Positions 25,701 through 32,384 of a DNA stretch of 64,000 bases are shown piece by piece. The DNA comes from Streptomyces musisoli. GTDB lineage: Bacteria > Actinomycetota > Actinomycetes > Streptomycetales > Streptomycetaceae. The translations under genes and the position numbers were made by a program. The notes beneath the pieces are model-generated. The model had not been told where the DNA came from. It worked only from the letters and a program-made list of their open reading frames with translations, and did no database searches. The stretch is taken from the NCBI RefSeq assembly GCF_016741855.1, contig NZ_JAERRH010000024.1:1-64000 (forward strand). The letters are read 5' to 3'. Positions within the stretch are counted from its first letter, which is position 1, and each line of letters starts with the position of its first letter.

Positions 25701-28071
25701 GCTCCCAGACCGGGCGCTGCCCGCGCGAGCGGGTCGTGTAGGCGGTGCTCAGGTCCCGCATCAGCGGCTGGTAGGACCAGCCGTCCGACACGATGTGGTG
25801 CATCACGACCAGCAGCACGTGCTCCCGCTCGCCGAGGCTGAACAGCGAGGCGCGGACCGGGAGTTCGCCGGCCAGGTCGAAGGTCCGCGCCGCCTCGGCC
25901 GCGAGCAGGCCCGGCACCGTCGCCTCGCTCGCCGCGGTGACCGGCAGCCGCACGCGCACCGCGTCCGCGGGCAGCACCCGCTGATGGGTCCGGCCGCCCT
26001 CCGTGCCGAAGACCGTGCGCAGGCTCTCGTGCCGGCCCACCACATCGGTGAACGCCGACTCCAGCGCGGGGACGTCCAGTGCACCCCTGATCCGCACGGT
26101 CAGCGGGATGTTGTACGTCGCCGAGGGGCCCTCCAGCTGGTCCAGGAACCACAGCCGCTGCTGGGCCGCCGACAGCGGAAGCAGCCGGGGCCGCTCCTCG
26201 GCGGCCGTCAGCTCGGGGCGCCCGGACTCGCCGCCGTCGGTGGCGATGTACCCGGCGAGCAGGGCCACCGTCGGGTGCTTGAAGAACTCCCGCAGGGTGA
26301 GCTGGACACCGAGCGTGGTGCGGACGCGGCTGACCAGGCGGGTGGCGAGCAGCGAGTGGCCGCCGACGGCGAAGAAGTCGTCGTCGATGCCGATCGAGGG
26401 CAGTCCCAGCGCGTGCGCGAACAGGCCGCTCAACACCTCCTCGACGCCGTTGCGCGCCACCCGGCCGTTCGCCTTCGTCCCGGCGCCGGGCGCGGGCAGC
26501 GCCCGCCGGTCCAGCTTGCCGTTGGGGGTCAGCGGCAGCGTGCCGAGCGGGACGATCGCCGACGGGACCATGTACTCGACCAGTTCCCGGCCGGCGTAGC
26601 GCAGCAGCTCGGCCGTGTCGACGACCCCCTCGACGGCCGGGACGACGTACGCCACCAGGCGCTTGTCGCCGGGGCGGTCCTCGCGGACGATCACCGCGGC
26701 CTGGTTCACGGACGGGTGGCCGGTCAGCACCGTCTCGATCTCGCCCGGCTCGATGCGGTTGCCGCGCAGCTTGATCTGCTGGTCGGCGCGTCCCTGGAAG
26801 ACGATCTCGCCGTGCTCGTTCCAGGCGGCGAGGTCGCCGGTGCGGTACATGCGGCTGCCGGCCGGTCCGTACGGGTCGGCGGTGAAGCGTTCGGCGGTGG
26901 TGCCCGGACGGCGGCTGTAGCCCTGCGCCAGGTGCGGTCCGGCGACATAGAGTTCCCCGGTCTCGCCGGGGGCCGTGTGGCGCAGGCCGGCGTCCAGGAC
27001 GTACATCGCGGTGTTGGCCATCGGGACGCCCAGGTGCAGGCGGTCCAGGGTGCGCACCTCGGGGGTGAACGCCTGGTAGCTGCAGAAGACGGTGGCCTCG
27101 GTCGGGCCGTAGACGTGCACGACCGTGGTGTCCGGGCAGTGGTCGAGGACCTTCTGGAGTGCGGTCGCCGACAGCACGTCGCCGCCGGTCCAGATCTCCC
27201 GCAGCCGGGCCAGGCCCCCGATCGCCTCGCCGGCCATCGCGTCGAAGAGGGCCGTGGTGAAGTAGGCGGCGGTCGCGTCGTGCCGGGCGATGGCCTCGGC
27301 CAGCTCGCCGATGTCGATCTTCGGGGCGGACAGGATCACGGCCAGCCCGCCGCGCAGCAGCGGCACCCACAGCTCGTACGTCGAGGAGTCGAAGGCCAGC
27401 GGCGAGTAGGCGAGGACCCGCTCGTGGGCCGCGGTGCCGAAGCCGGGGTCCAGGGCCAGCTCCACCACGTTGCGGTGGGTGTTGACGACTCCCTTGGGGG
27501 TGCCGGTGGAGCCGGAGGTGAACATCACGTACAGCGCCTGGTCCGGGTGGACCTGGACCTGGGGCGCGGGCGCGGGGTCGTACGAGAGCAGGCTCGCGTC
27601 GCTCACCCGCAGGGCGGGCAGCTCCCCCGCGAAGGCGGTCTCCTCCGGCGTCTGCCGGTCCGTCACCAGCAGCACGGCGGAGGTGTTGTCGAGGATCCAG
27701 CTCTGCCGCTCGTCCCGCTGGCGCGGGTCCAGCGGAACGTACACGCCGCCCGCCTTGAGGACGGCCAGCACGGTCACGACGTAGGCCGAAGAGCGGTCGA
27801 AGAGCAGGCCGACCGCGTCCGAGGGGCCCACGCCCGCGTCGATCAGCCGGTGCGCCAGGGCGTCGGAGGCGCCGTCCAGCTCCCGGTAGGTGAGCGCGCG
27901 CTCCCCGCTCACCAGGGCGACCGCGTCGGGGGTGCGTGCGGCCTGCGCGGCGAACAGCTCGTGCAGGGCGCCGGCGGGGAGGGCCACCGCCGTGTCGTTG
28001 TACGCGGCGATGTGCGCGGGCACGCCGTCGGCGCCCGTGGAGAGAGCCGGTTCGGCTTGCTGCTGGGACAT
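16705..28071 (-). CDS. NRPS, A-T-(C-A-T)x3 (loading module and modules 2-4)
   Basis: A 3788-aa NRPS that begins with an A domain, so it is the starter of this line. Domains: A1 (30-545), T1 (Ser573), C2, A2, T2 (Ser1625), C3, A3, T3 (Ser2680), C4, A4, T4 (Ser3732). All three C domains keep HHxxSDG and have the LCL-type start LSxxQxRLWFLDQ; there is no epimerase or methyltransferase. Pocket residues read by eye: A1 D-S-Y-Y-W-G-V-V-F-K (unassigned); A2, A3 and A4 all D-A-Y-W-W-G-G-T-F-K, eight of ten matching a classical valine code. RBS AGAAGGTG precedes the ATG at 28071. It follows the FMN-protein gene by 118 bp and is coupled (GTGA) to the next NRPS. The expected chain is X-Val-Val-Val-Val-Y together with that protein. 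Confidence 0.95.
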   Translation of the reverse strand: MSQQQAEPALSTGADGVPAHIAAYNDTAVALPAGALHELFAAQAARTPDAVALVSGERALTYRELDGASDALAHRLIDAGVGPSDAVGLLFDRSSAYVVTVLAVLKAGGVYVPLDPRQRDERQSWILDNTSAVLLVTDRQTPEETAFAGELPALRVSDASLLSYDPAPAPQVQVHPDQALYVMFTSGSTGTPKGVVNTHRNVVELALDPGFGTAAHERVLAYSPLAFDSSTYELWVPLLRGGLAVILSAPKIDIGELAEAIARHDATAAYFTTALFDAMAGEAIGGLARLREIWTGGDVLSATALQKVLDHCPDTTVVHVYGPTEATVFCSYQAFTPEVRTLDRLHLGVPMANTAMYVLDAGLRHTAPGETGELYVAGPHLAQGYSRRPGTTAERFTADPYGPAGSRMYRTGDLAAWNEHGEIVFQGRADQQIKLRGNRIEPGEIETVLTGHPSVNQAAVIVREDRPGDKRLVAYVVPAVEGVVDTAELLRYAGRELVEYMVPSAIVPLGTLPLTPNGKLDRRALPAPGAGTKANGRVARNGVEEVLSGLFAHALGLPSIGIDDDFFAVGGHSLLATRLVSRVRTTLGVQLTLREFFKHPTVALLAGYIATDGGESGRPELTAAEERPRLLPLSAAQQRLWFLDQLEGPSATYNIPLTVRIRGALDVPALESAFTDVVGRHESLRTVFGTEGGRTHQRVLPADAVRVRLPVTAASEATVPGLLAAEAARTFDLAGELPVRASLFSLGEREHVLLVVMHHIVSDGWSYQPLMRDLSTAYTTRSRGQRPVWEPLPVQYADYTLWQEKLLEGCEEVQLDFWRSALAGLPEEVTLPAVRPRPAVASYRGATHTVHCPPSVHAALAGLARESGASVFMVAQAAVSTLLSRSGAGHDIPLGSPIAGRTDQQLDDLVGFFVNTLVLRTDLSGGPSFRELLTRVRETDLAAWAHQDLPFDRLVEVLNPERSASRHPLFQVMLTLTDAATPTLAAEGLDTRAEFTWLEAAKFDLTFSFAEHRGADGRPDGLDITVEYATDLYDAGTIEASAARLVRLLTAVAEAPDLPVTELELLSPGERHLLLEQRAGTVTAGAGAGLGELFAAQAARTPDAVAVVHGDQELTYRELDERANRLAHRLIAEGVGAGSRVALFQERSVNAVVATLAVVKTGAVYVPLDTRYPVDRIQLIVAQSSIGHFLTDTDIAGLQLPADARLLHVAGLDGAGTDTGDPGVRVHPDQPVYAMFTSGSTGVPKGVAVTHRNVADLARQRMYANGNHDRVLFHSPMAFDASTYEMWVPWLTGGTLVVAPAGHLDTAAYQQLIARHGITALWLTAGLFRLIAEEAPETFADVREVWAGGDVVPPEAVRRVLDHNPRLTVVNGYGPTETTTFAATHHVTHPFNAAGPVPIGEALDNHRLYVLDPALRLVPPGTPGELYIAGAGLAQGYLDRPSLTADRFVADPFGAPGSRMYRSGDLVRWNDRGSLEYLGRADQQVKLRGFRIETGEIESVLAGHPAVGQAVVTVREDRPGDKRLVAYVVPAEDGIDLNDLRRRAAGALPEYMVPSAFVVMDAIPLTNNGKVDRKALPAPSAGQDAAVGRAPRNPGEEVLCGLFAEILGLAHVTIDDHFFHLGGHSLLATRLISRIRQAFGVGITVKDLFQGPTPAALAELVELRGGEDAQRPVLREVGRPERVPLSFGQRRLWFLDQLEGPSATYNIPLALRLTGPVDIDALRLALTDTVVRHESLRTLFSAADGEAGQVVLPAGEIRLDLPVVPADEHTLDALLGAEAARTFDLAAELPLRATVFTTGAQDHVLLVVMHHIVSDGWSTAPFLRDAATAYTARVEGRAPEWEPLPVQYADYTLWQEELLAADGERQAEFWRQTLGELPEEATLPADRPRPATASFRGRTHAVQCPPALHEALTRLARETGTTLFMVAQAAVATALARSGAGTDIPIGAPIAGRTDQRLDDLVGFFVNSLVLRTDVGGDPSFRELLDRVRETDLAAWAHQDLPFDRLVEILNPERSTARHPLFQVALTLQDAAKPVLELPGVHTESGFTPLEIAKFDLTFSFHEHRTPDGRPDGLDLAVEYATDLYDARTVEGLADRLVRLLEAAVAAPELPVGELEFTGPEERERLLGLGAGPVTDGALPDAGIAELFAAQVARTPDAVAVASEERTLTYAELDAEADRFAQRITGLGVGPESVVALMMERSADLLVAMLAVVKAGGAYAPLNPADPDARHIQILDELDAPVLITDRALADHPLVTRAQARDLVVDRKELDGRPATGHTAATHPDQWLYVMFTSGSTGVPKGVAVTHRNVADLARQRMYAGDGHQRVLFHSPHTFDASTYEIWVPWLTGGTVVVAPRGHLETDTLGELLARHSITSLWLTAGLFRVMAEEVPDAFAGVREVWAGGDVVSPEAVRRIQEHCPDTTVVNGYGPTETTTFAATHRIRRPCDHPGTIPIGEALDNHRLYVLDPALRLVPAGAPGELYIAGAGLARGYVGRPSLTAERFVADPYGGPGSRMYRTGDLVRWNHEGSLEYLGRADQQVKLRGFRIELGEIEGALTAHPAVVQATVIVREDRPGDKRLVAYLVPAGDSVDLGDLRRHTAAALPEYMVPSAFVLLDAIPLTANGKIDRRALPAPQVIHDVIGRAPRNPQEEVLCGLFAAVLGLPSATIDDHFFHRGGHSLLATRLISRIRQAFGVQLGVKDLFRHATVVALSERITERIAESNGELPRAALTRAQERPERVPLSSAQQRLWFLDQMEGPSATYNIPMALRLTGRVDVDALRQALTDLVTRHESLRTVFPVHDGKAYQSVRAPEPVDLPVLPVTPDTLAARLAELSATAFDLASHIPLRAGLLRLDEHEHVLHLVIHHIASDGWSNAPLFRDLSAAYAARTEGRAPGWEPLPVQYADYALWQQQLMADDEERQLDFWRQSLSDLPEEATLPADRPRPATASNRGSTHTVHGSAGLHTALTALAQETGTTLFMVAQAAVSALLARSGAGYDIPLGSPVAGRTDQQLDDLVGFFVNTLVLRTDLTGDPSFRDLLHRVRETDLSAWNHQDLPFDRLVEILNPERTPARHPLFQVMLTLGDTEADAPELPGLETAYEFSEVEIAKFDLTFGFAEHRGADGQPDGLDITVEYATDLYDASTIEATADRLLRLLEAVADDPGVPVTGVELLSSDERHLLLEQRAGTVTGSAGAGLGELFAAQAARTPDAVALVHGDQELTYRELDALANSAAHRLIAEGVVAGSRVALFQERSVNAVVATLAVVKAGAVYVPLDTRYPMERVQLIVEQSAVDFFVTDREPGAVRLPEGAKVIPSGAASENQGDPGVRVHPDQPVYAMFTSGSTGVPKGVAVTHRNVADLAQQRMYANGNHDRVLFHSPMAFDASTYEMWVPWLTGGTLVVAPAGHLDTAAYQQLIARHGITALWLTAGLFRLIAEEAPETFADVREVWAGGDVVPPEAVRRVYEHCPRTTVVNGYGPTETTTFAATHHVGRPFAQAGPVPIGEALDNHRLYVLDPALRLVPPGTPGELYIAGAGLAQGYLDRPSLTADRFVADPYGPPGGRMYRTGDLVRWNDRGSLEYLGRADQQVKLRGFRIETGEIESVLAGHPAVGQAVVTVREDRPGDKRLVAYLTAQGDAGVDVEDVKRRTAGLLPEYMVPSALMLLDAIPLTGNGKVDRKALPAPAAAEDATGGRAPRTPKEEVLCGLFAEILGLPSVTIDDHFFHLGGHSLLATRLVGRIRTVLGVEVSLATLFENPIVATLVEKLDGAEAARPKLRPMRRMGATK
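17196..18085. repeat. Long near-identical A-domain segment (copy of 23514-24403)
   Basis: The A domains of modules 4 and 2 match at a constant offset of 6318 bp over roughly 890 bp without indels that I could find, and long blocks are identical. The encoded pocket region is identical over long runs (for example MAFDASTYEMWVPWLTGG through TLVVAPAGHLDTAAYQQLI). The A domains of modules 3 and 5 form a second, separately similar pair. This indicates recent module duplication or conversion and is a likely site of assembly errors. Confidence 0.8.
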
Positions 28072-28189
28072 CTCGACACCTTCTCGGGAAGCTCGGTTGG
28101 CTGGTCTCGCGGCGGGCCGGGAGACCGACGGGAGCCACGACGTGGACGAAACGGGGCGGTGCTGGTTGATTCGGGTGTGCCTGGGGCGG

Positions 28190-29446
28190 TCAGGCGGGCG
28201 GCAGCAGGACGTCCTTCGCGTCCAGCGCGTCCACCCGGTACTTGCCGACCGCGCTGATCAGCAGCCGCAGCTCCAGCGCGATGCTCTCGACGAGCCGGAC
28301 GAGGCCGTCCTCGGCGTCCTCGTCGACCGCCAGCAGGGCGGCCCGGCCGAGCCCGACGGCGTGGGCGCCGAGCGCCAGGGCCTTGACGGCCCGGGTGCCC
28401 TCCCACATCCGCCCGCTGGCCAGCAGGCAGTTGCCGGTGCGGCCGATCCGGGTCAGGCACTCGCCGAGCGGGAGGCCGACCTGGCCGAGGAACCCGCTGG
28501 GCGCCCAGGCCGTGCCGGCCTCGGCGCCGTCGACCGTGACGGAGTCCGCGCCGGCCGCCCACGCGGTGGCCGCCGCGAGCGCGACATCGCGGCCCGGGTG
28601 GAGCTTCACCCACACCTTCGCCCGCGGGAAGTTGTTGCGCATCAACCGGATCTGCTGGCGCAGGATCTCCTCGGTGAAGGTCCCGGGGCTGCTGATCCGC
28701 AGCACGCGGTCGCCCCCGGTACCGAACACCTCGTCGGTGGCGTACTGCTCGGCGACCCTCCCGGCGGCCTCGCGGCCGAGGACGGTCAACCCGCCCAGCC
28801 CCGGCTTGGCGCCCTGGCCGACCTTCAGCTCGAAGGCCAGCCGGCCGGTGGCCAGCAGGGGTTCGCAGACCGGGTCGCTGTAGACGAGGTTCCACACCTC
28901 GGCGTCCGCGTCCTCGGTGGACTGCTGGACGACGACACCGCCGTACTCCTCGTTGCCGCTCGACGCGGCGGCCCGCGTGTACGCGGCGATCCGGCCGAGC
29001 AGTGGCGAGACCTCGGCCTCGGCCGCGGAACGGTAGCCGTTGACCGGGACGACGTTCTCGCCGATGACCATCGGGATGCCGAGCCGCCCCGCCTGCCGGC
29101 CCGCGGCCTCGCCGAGGTCGTGGCTGGCGACCTGGGTGGAGCCGAACGCGGACACGTACAGCGGCAGCCGGGAGGCGAACCCGCCGACCACGGCGTCCAG
29201 TTCGACGTCCGTGTACAGCGGCTCGCGGGCCAGCTCGATCAGTTTCTTCAGCCGCTCCGGCATGAACACCGGCGGCACGATCCGGCCCCGCTCCAGCAGG
29301 TCGCCCGGGTCCTGCCCGGCCGGGACGGCACCGAGCAGGCCGGTGCCGTAGCCCTCCAGGGCGGGGAAGGCGGCGGCCGCGCCGTGCCGGGCCCGGTACC
29401 GCACCTGCTCCTCGGGGAAGCCGGTGGCGCTCAGCACGGTGCTCAT
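28190..29446 (-). CDS. FMN-dependent glutamate synthase-like protein (GltB central domain only)
   Basis: A 418-aa protein matching the FMN-binding barrel of glutamate synthase. FELKVGQGAKPGLGG corresponds to the KxxQGAKPGxGG motif, and VTVDGAEAGTAWAP to the flavin/substrate loop. It lacks the N-terminal glutaminase domain and the C-terminal beta-helix of GltB. Its three or so cysteines do not form the C-x5-C-x4-C iron-sulfur motif. FMN-barrel relatives without glutaminase include subunits of N-methylglutamate synthase. Its ATG overlaps the stop of the asparaginyl-tRNA-synthetase-like gene, in an operon with glutamate mutase, so it probably acts on glutamate, a methylaspartate derivative or ammonia transfer. 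The exact reaction is unknown. Confidence 0.75.
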   Translation of the reverse strand: MSTVLSATGFPEEQVRYRARHGAAAAFPALEGYGTGLLGAVPAGQDPGDLLERGRIVPPVFMPERLKKLIELAREPLYTDVELDAVVGGFASRLPLYVSAFGSTQVASHDLGEAAGRQAGRLGIPMVIGENVVPVNGYRSAAEAEVSPLLGRIAAYTRAAASSGNEEYGGVVVQQSTEDADAEVWNLVYSDPVCEPLLATGRLAFELKVGQGAKPGLGGLTVLGREAAGRVAEQYATDEVFGTGGDRVLRISSPGTFTEEILRQQIRLMRNNFPRAKVWVKLHPGRDVALAAATAWAAGADSVTVDGAEAGTAWAPSGFLGQVGLPLGECLTRIGRTGNCLLASGRMWEGTRAVKALALGAHAVGLGRAALLAVDEDAEDGLVRLVESIALELRLLISAVGKYRVDALDAKDVLLPPA

Positions 29447-30432
29447 GCCGACACCACTCCCGGGACCTTCGGGTAGGCGCTGGCCTCCCACGCGGCCGTG
29501 CGGCCGGTGACGTAGCGGGTGAAGCGCTCCAGGCCGATGCCGAACCCGGAGCTGGCGGGAATGCCGCGCCGGGCCAGATCCAGGTACCAGCCGTACTTGG
29601 CCGGGTTCTCGCCCGTCTCCCGCATCCGGGTCACCAGGGCCGCGTAGTCGTACTCGCGCTCGCTGCCGCTGGCCAGTTCGCCGTAGCCCTCGGGCGCGAT
29701 CAGGTCGAAGTTGCGCAGCACCCCCGGCTGTTCGGGGTCCTCGCGGTCGTAGAAGCCGCGCGAGCCCTTCGGGTAGTCGACCACGAAGAACGGCCGGCTG
29801 CTCTTCGCGGAGATGATCTCCTCGCCCTGCCAGTCGATCTCGGCGCCCGGGTCCTGCGGGTGGCCCAGCGCCACCAGGTCGGCGGTCGCCTCCTGGTGGG
29901 TGGTGCGGCCGAAGACGCCCTGGACCACCTCGCGGAACGCGTCCGTGTCCCGGCCCAGCAGTTCCAGGTCGTCCGGCAGCGCCCGGACCACCTCGTCGAC
30001 GACGTACGCCACCAGCTGCTCGGCGACCTCCATCGCGTCCTCTCGGCGGGCGTCCCGTATCTCCACGTCGATCTGGTGGAACTCGGCGAGATGGCGGTGC
30101 GTGACCGCTGTCTCGAGCGGCTCCAGACGGACGTTCGGCGCGATGTAGAAGATCTTGTCGAAGGCGAGCAGCGACGCCTGCTTGTACAGGATCGCGCTGG
30201 TCATCAGCTTGTACTTGTGGCCGTAGAAGTCGACGTCGACCTGCTTGGAACCACGGATGCCCGGGTCGGTGACCGGACCGATCACCGGCGGCAGCAGTTC
30301 CTGGAACCCGCGTCCGGTCAGGAACGCGCGGGTCGCGGCCAGCATGCGGGACTGGACCCGCAGTGTGGCGCGCGTGCTCTCCCGCATCAGGTGCTGGTCG
30401 GGCGAGGACGGGAACGCGAGCGTGCTGGTCAT
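29443..30432 (-). CDS. AsnRS/AspRS-like catalytic-core protein, possible asparagine (or methylasparagine) synthetase
   Basis: A 329-aa class IIb aminoacyl-tRNA-synthetase core without the N-terminal anticodon-binding OB fold. Motif 2 is around IFYIAPNVRLEPLETAVTHR and the following EFHQIDVE; motif 3 is GFGIGLERFTRYVTG. The segment SAILYKQASLLAFDKIFYI is typical of AsnRS/AspRS. Such tRNA-free paralogues are known as asparagine synthetases in archaea (AS-AR). In this operon, directly after the two glutamate mutase genes, I infer amidation of aspartate or of 3-methylaspartate. Its start and stop each overlap neighbours by four bases. A tRNA-modifying role cannot be excluded, but the missing anticodon domain argues against normal charging. 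Confidence 0.78.
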   Translation of the reverse strand: MTSTLAFPSSPDQHLMRESTRATLRVQSRMLAATRAFLTGRGFQELLPPVIGPVTDPGIRGSKQVDVDFYGHKYKLMTSAILYKQASLLAFDKIFYIAPNVRLEPLETAVTHRHLAEFHQIDVEIRDARREDAMEVAEQLVAYVVDEVVRALPDDLELLGRDTDAFREVVQGVFGRTTHQEATADLVALGHPQDPGAEIDWQGEEIISAKSSRPFFVVDYPKGSRGFYDREDPEQPGVLRNFDLIAPEGYGELASGSEREYDYAALVTRMRETGENPAKYGWYLDLARRGIPASSGFGIGLERFTRYVTGRTAAWEASAYPKVPGVVSA

Positions 30433-31709
30433 GCTGCTACCTCCTGGGTCTGAGGGGTGTCATGGCGGCGCTGCACGAACGACAGCGCGTCGTACAGGCC
30501 CGCCGCCGTCAGCCGGCGGCCGCGCCGCGACACGTGGCCGATGGGCATCGCCCCGATCTCCGTCCACACGAGCCGGCCGTCGTGGTCGATGGCGCTGCGG
30601 GAGCGGCCCGCGTTGTCGGGGTGCAGGCAGTAGGGGACGTCGAGCAGTCCGCGGGCGAACGCCTTCAGCAGCGCCCGGCCGGGATCCGCGTCCAGTTCGA
30701 GCACGGCGTCCACGAGGGCGCGGGCCTCCGCGTAGACGGGGTTGTCGGCGAGGTCGGCGCGGGGTGCGGCCGCCGTGACGTGCCGGGCGGCCGCCCGGGA
30801 CGCGACGCGCAGCGCCTCGACGTTCTCCTCCACCGTCGGGATCCGGTGCGACTCGGCCGTCGTCTTCACGATCAGCCGGGCCGCGCCCGTCTCCACGGCC
30901 AGCTCGGCGGAACGCTCGAGGAGGTCCAGGGCGCCGCGCGGGGTGCGTGGGTACAGGCCCATGTAGGTGTAGAGGACGATGTGCCAGTCGGTGCCGGGCA
31001 GCAGGTCGCCGGCCAGCCGGCGCAGCGCGTGCACCGCCTCGCGGTCCTGGGCGTGGCTGGTCTGCTGGGCGTAGCTGAGCGAGATGCTGCGCAGGCCCGC
31101 GCGGTGGAAGAACAGTGCCTCCAGCGCGCTGAGCGCCACCAGAAGCCCGGGCGGGCACAGCTGGCCGAGCATGCAGCCGCCGAACGTCTCCAGGTGCGGC
31201 TCCGCGCCGGTCGCCCGGAGCGCCGCCAGCGCCTCGCAGCTCTCCTGCCAGTTGCGCACCGAGTCCAGCAGCGGGGTGCGGCCGTAGGGCAGGCAGTACG
31301 ACACCGGGCCGCCCTCGGTGGCGTCCAGGCCGAGCCGGGCGAGCGCGGCGATGATGCCCTGGGGCCGGGCCGAGCCGTGCCGCACCTGCACCGGGAAGGC
31401 GGCGTCGCGCACGCCGTCCAGCACCCAGGCCGAGGTGTGCGGGCTGTAGGAGGTGATCGGGAAGCCGTTGAGCGGGACCCGCTCGTGCAGCGCCCGCACC
31501 GCCGAGGGCTCGTCGCCCACCCGCGTGTAGCTGTCGATGGTGACGGTGCCGACGACCGCGTCCGCCGCCCCCTTGGTGGCCTGGAGACCGGCCCGCATCA
31601 GCGCCGGGTCCGAGAATCCCATCCGCGGCTGCACCACGAGTGCCCCGCGGGCCTGCGCCTCGGCGACGAACCGGCCGAAGGAGCGCGGCCGCCGGTGCAG
31701 TGCGGTCAC
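30429..31709 (-). CDS. Glutamate mutase epsilon (catalytic) subunit
   Basis: A 426-aa catalytic subunit of adenosylcobalamin-dependent glutamate mutase, which rearranges L-glutamate to (2S,3S)-3-methylaspartate. Segments line up with clostridial GlmE from memory: VQPRMGFSDP, VTIDSYTR, PLNGFPI, VQVRHGS (substrate arginine), EGGPVSYCLPY (glutamate and two tyrosines) and VKTTAESHRIPT. The substrate-binding residues therefore appear to be kept. It is somewhat shorter than the usual ~480 aa. The GTG start at 31709 overlaps the small-subunit stop, and the stop overlaps the next gene. From memory, friulimicin and vicenistatin loci use glutamate mutase the same way to supply methylaspartate. Confidence 0.88.
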   Translation of the reverse strand: MTALHRRPRSFGRFVAEAQARGALVVQPRMGFSDPALMRAGLQATKGAADAVVGTVTIDSYTRVGDEPSAVRALHERVPLNGFPITSYSPHTSAWVLDGVRDAAFPVQVRHGSARPQGIIAALARLGLDATEGGPVSYCLPYGRTPLLDSVRNWQESCEALAALRATGAEPHLETFGGCMLGQLCPPGLLVALSALEALFFHRAGLRSISLSYAQQTSHAQDREAVHALRRLAGDLLPGTDWHIVLYTYMGLYPRTPRGALDLLERSAELAVETGAARLIVKTTAESHRIPTVEENVEALRVASRAAARHVTAAAPRADLADNPVYAEARALVDAVLELDADPGRALLKAFARGLLDVPYCLHPDNAGRSRSAIDHDGRLVWTEIGAMPIGHVSRRGRRLTAAGLYDALSFVQRRHDTPQTQEVAA

Positions 31710-32164
31710 CGTGTCACCGCCAGGGAACCGACGAAGGACGTGAAGGCGGCGAAGCCGGGCCGGTCGCCGGACCCGTCCTGGAACACCGCGTCGAAGCCGG
31801 CCCGCATCAGCTCGGTGGCCTGCTCCTGCTCACCGCCGCCGACGCCGAGCTTGCCGCCGATGACGGCCGGCAGGGACGCCAGCTCCCAGCGGGACCTGAC
31901 CGCCTCGATGAGCGGCCGGGCGTCGTTGAAGCCGTGCCCGTTGACACTGCTGACGACCAGCAGGTCCGGCTCGAATTTGCAGCAGGATTCCACGATTTCG
32001 TCCTGGGGAACGCACGAACCCAGGTTGACGACCTTGTGCCCGAGGTCTTCGAGCAACAGCTGGATGAATACCAGATTCCAGGTGTGCGCATCGGACGGCA
32101 GTCCGGTAACGACGACGTCCAGCGGCCCGGATCGAGGGCGATCCGCCCGTTCCACAGGCTTCAT
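31706..32164 (-). CDS. Glutamate mutase sigma (B12-binding) subunit
   Basis: A 152-aa cobalamin-binding subunit that presents adenosylcobalamin to the epsilon subunit. The B12 fold is visible from PLDVVVTG onward: SDAHTWN for the histidine-ligand loop, LVVSSVNGHG for the serine motif, and VIGGKLGVGG for the glycine pair. The ligand motif is normally DxHxxG; here the sixth residue is asparagine, while the Asp and His are kept. The start is uncertain: ATG at 32164 or a tandem ATG at 32182/32185, none with a strong Shine-Dalgarno sequence. It is the first gene of the long minus-strand unit running through both NRPS genes. Confidence 0.85.
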   Translation of the reverse strand: MKPVERADRPRSGPLDVVVTGLPSDAHTWNLVFIQLLLEDLGHKVVNLGSCVPQDEIVESCCKFEPDLLVVSSVNGHGFNDARPLIEAVRSRWELASLPAVIGGKLGVGGGEQEQATELMRAGFDAVFQDGSGDRPGFAAFTSFVGSLAVTR

Positions 32165-32185
32165 TGTTCGCTTCGTCCACATCAT

Positions 32186-32384
32186 GGGGTGACAGGGGAG
32201 AAAGAGGCTCCGGTGGTCCCGGAACTCCCTTTCGGACATCACCGTAGATTCGAGCCGTGGCTGTTTCCGGCGTCCCCGGCGGCAACCGACAGGCAGCCCG
32301 GCAGCAGTTGGCGGACGTCTGCCGCCGCCGGTCTCCCCGCGGCCCGACACTGGGTGCACGACACGCCGAGTGAGGAGTGAGGAC
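32186..32384. promoter_or_regulatory. Divergent promoter region between glutamate mutase and the MbtH unit
   Basis: This 199-bp intergenic region must hold promoters for the minus-strand mutase-NRPS unit and the plus-strand mbtH unit. On the plus strand TAGATT (32245-32250) is a plausible -10. On the minus strand TACGGT in the same area is another. I see no convincing SARP heptamer array here and no open reading frame. Confidence 0.4.
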
